64,000 bases of DNA, from the NCBI RefSeq assembly GCF_030269925.1, contig NC_085129.1, forward strand, positions 14,561,501 through 14,625,500. The letters run 5' to 3'. Within the stretch, counting starts at the first letter, position 1, and every line of letters begins with the position of its first letter. Position numbers and translations under genes: made by a program. Below the pieces are notes generated by a model. It searched no databases. It was not told the origin of the DNA and saw nothing but the letters and a program-made list of their open reading frames with translations. This document shows positions 62,609 to 64,000 of the stretch, piece after piece. The DNA is from Bombyx mori (lineage: Eukaryota; Arthropoda; Insecta; Lepidoptera; Bombycidae).

Positions 62609-63160
62609 TTATTATAGTTTGGGTATTTATTAGAGGATTATGTTTCCAGTAAGTATGTATAAATTCTCAGTCCATGGTAGAAAATCTCGTGAGACGAACT
62701 CCCATGCGCTGGACTAATTAAGTGAAAATCCCTATCAAAACCCCATTTAGCGAGTGCGTGCGCCAAGCCTCAACTCGCGAAATATGGAGAACAGCTGTCA
62801 AGGCTTTAATAAAGAAGGATTCCACACGACCACGACTGCTCTGCCAAGAGTAATCGACTCTGATGATGGCCTTCTGAGGCTGGACTGATAGATACGTGAA
62901 ATCACAGTTAACTGTACCGTAACGATATCACTTTAAGGCCTCTCCTAATTAACCCCGCTTGCGATTTGTTGAGAGAAGAGAGTATCTCAAGAACCACAAA
63001 TGCTAATCGGCAGTTAAAGAAAACACTGATATTTATTTACCACAGAATTACGCGTGGCGATTCGATGCATCTTACGATATCCAGCCTGTCCTTCGTATGC
63101 TTAATCTACCTAAAACCATGGTATTAAGTTCATGTTTTTGTTCATTATTTATTTTATAAG
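62609..63160. other. Unassigned sequence
   Basis: No feature recognised. Confidence 0.3.
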
Positions 63161-63290
63161 TCTATAGTATAACGGCTATCCCATCCATCAGATCGGAACA
63201 CATTAATGCTTCAAGGAAGAAATAGGCAGGGAGGTGGTACTTACTCGTGGGGACTCATAAGGCGCCCGAATACATTAATTACGCAAATTT
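63161..63290 (-). mobile_element. Decayed Bm1 SINE middle part
   Basis: CTATAGTATAACGGCTATCC, GAAATAGGCAGGGAGGTGGT, GGGGACTCATAAGG and AATTACGCAAATTTCC in Bm1 order. Confidence 0.65.
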
Positions 63291-63297
63291 CCATATT

Positions 63298-63490
63298 CTA
63301 GACGGGATACTCCTCCTAGGTGTGGTTTGGTAGGCGACCTCACGGAGCTCAGCCTGAAAGAAATTCTTAATATCTGCCCTAGCAAGAGCAGTGTTTGACT
63401 GAATCTACCACCGGCATCGCGACCCACAGAGAAAATCCGGTTAAAATATCAAGGATTTGTGTCTGTGGGTTAAGTTGACCAGAAGTTAAG
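63298..63490 (-). mobile_element. Jockey-type LINE 3' end, decayed
   Basis: GGTAGGCGACCTCACGGAGC, CTGCCCTAGCAAGAGCAGTG, GAATCTACCACCGGCATCGC, GACCCACAGAGAAAATCCGG. Minus strand. Confidence 0.65.
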
Positions 63491-63711
63491 AAGGAATTAC
63501 ACGTTGTATTTCGAAGTATAGGACAGTTGCGATTTAATTTTTTTTAGCTTTTTAAAACCAGCGACATTTGATCTATAGAAATATAGTAACTATTTAACAC
63601 CAGAGCGTAAGCTTGTCTGGCACTTTACATAACGCACCTTTAGTTACGAAGTGGCATAACTAAAAAATTTAAGAAAATGTATTTTATTCTTTGAATGACT
63701 TATAAATATGA
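63491..63711. other. Unassigned AT-rich sequence
   Basis: No feature recognised. Confidence 0.25.
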
Positions 63712-63828
63712 TTTTTATAGCCCTTTTAGGCAGACGAGCATACGGCCCACCTGATGGTGAGTGGTTACCGTCGCCCATGGACCTCACCAATGCCAGGGGC
63801 AGAGTCAAGCCGCTGCCTACCGCTATTC
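63712..63828 (-). mobile_element. CR1-like LINE 3' end
   Basis: GCAGACGAGCATACGGCCCA, GGTGAGTGGTTACCGTCGCC, GGGGCAGAGTCAAGCCGCTG, minus strand, well preserved but short. Confidence 0.8.
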
Positions 63829-64000
63829 TATCAGTTTACAAATTTATATATTTTAAGTTAAAAATGAAGTTTAAATTTTGTTTAGAAAAGGACAAAGTAC
63901 AGCTTCCGTCACTTGTAAATCAAGCACATGCCTTAAACCAGTAGGGTAAGGCTTAAAGTATTAAAATCAAAACTGAAAAATTACAATTCTTCAATTACAT
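63829..64000. other. AT-rich end of window
   Basis: No feature recognised. Confidence 0.3.

Noticed and set aside
1..64000. CRISPR array, bacterial operon, phage or plasmid features
   Set aside because: The sequence is an AT-rich eukaryotic repeat landscape with no spaced direct repeats, operons or ribosome-binding sites.
1..64000. Telomeric TTAGG arrays or telomere-specific LINE insertion
   Set aside because: No TTAGG tandem array was seen, and the LINE targets identified here are unrelated to TTAGG.

Overview
The window looks like intergenic or intronic DNA of a silkworm (Bombyx, most likely B. mori). The base composition is AT-rich. About thirty pieces are recognisable copies of the Bm1 tRNA-derived SINE. 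Many copies of a jockey-clade (BMC1-like) LINE 3' end are also present, together with Helitron-like elements of the kind common in Lepidoptera. I found no host protein-coding gene, rRNA gene or functional tRNA gene that I could defend. Every long or recognisable open reading frame belongs to a transposable element.

Layout. 0-11 kb: fragments of jockey-type LINEs, Bm1 and CR1-like LINE tails, and two copies of one Helitron-like family; one of these carries a 529-bp insertion flanked by CATG. 11.5-12.8 kb: a mariner-type (maT, DD37D) transposon inserted in a Bm1 tail. 13-29 kb: dispersed SINE and LINE tails, an RTE-type LINE piece, a third Helitron-like copy abutting an R1-type LINE C-terminus, and long AT-rich stretches with nothing recognisable. 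29.4-30.2 kb: a piggyBac-type (TTAA) MITE interrupted by a GC-rich LINE tail. 31.6-32.2 kb: a three-unit 226-bp tandem repeat. 32.8-34.1 kb: a second mariner copy nested in a Helitron-like element. 35-54 kb: more SINE and LINE tails, foldback MITEs, a predicted stem-loop near 37.1 kb, two Helitron-like elements joined end to end at 44.3-44.9 kb, and a three-layer nest at 47.6-48.7 kb.

54.7-58.7 kb holds the main coding element. This is a jockey-clade LINE on the minus strand, 5'-truncated in ORF1, with an uninterrupted 960-residue endonuclease/reverse transcriptase ORF2, an A-tail and an 11-bp target-site duplication. It sits inside a Helitron-like element. 59-64 kb: an RTE-type LINE C-terminus, a second copy of an unclassified ~210-bp repeat, a second copy of the jockey 3' region, a pogo-like MITE, an R1-type LINE tail and further SINE/LINE remnants.

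The elements interact mainly as insertion hosts and invaders. Poly(A)/poly(T) tails, target-site duplications and alignment between copies allow a relative order of insertion at several loci. The two mariner copies would have depended on active transposase elsewhere. The LINE ORF2 is the only apparently intact enzyme and could in principle mobilise the A-tailed SINEs, but nothing in the sequence shows that it does. I did not find a convincing new biological system. The most interesting items are the composite Helitron pair, the parallel frameshifts in the two mariners, an unclassified CATG-flanked insertion, two unclassified dispersed repeats and one strong stem-loop.
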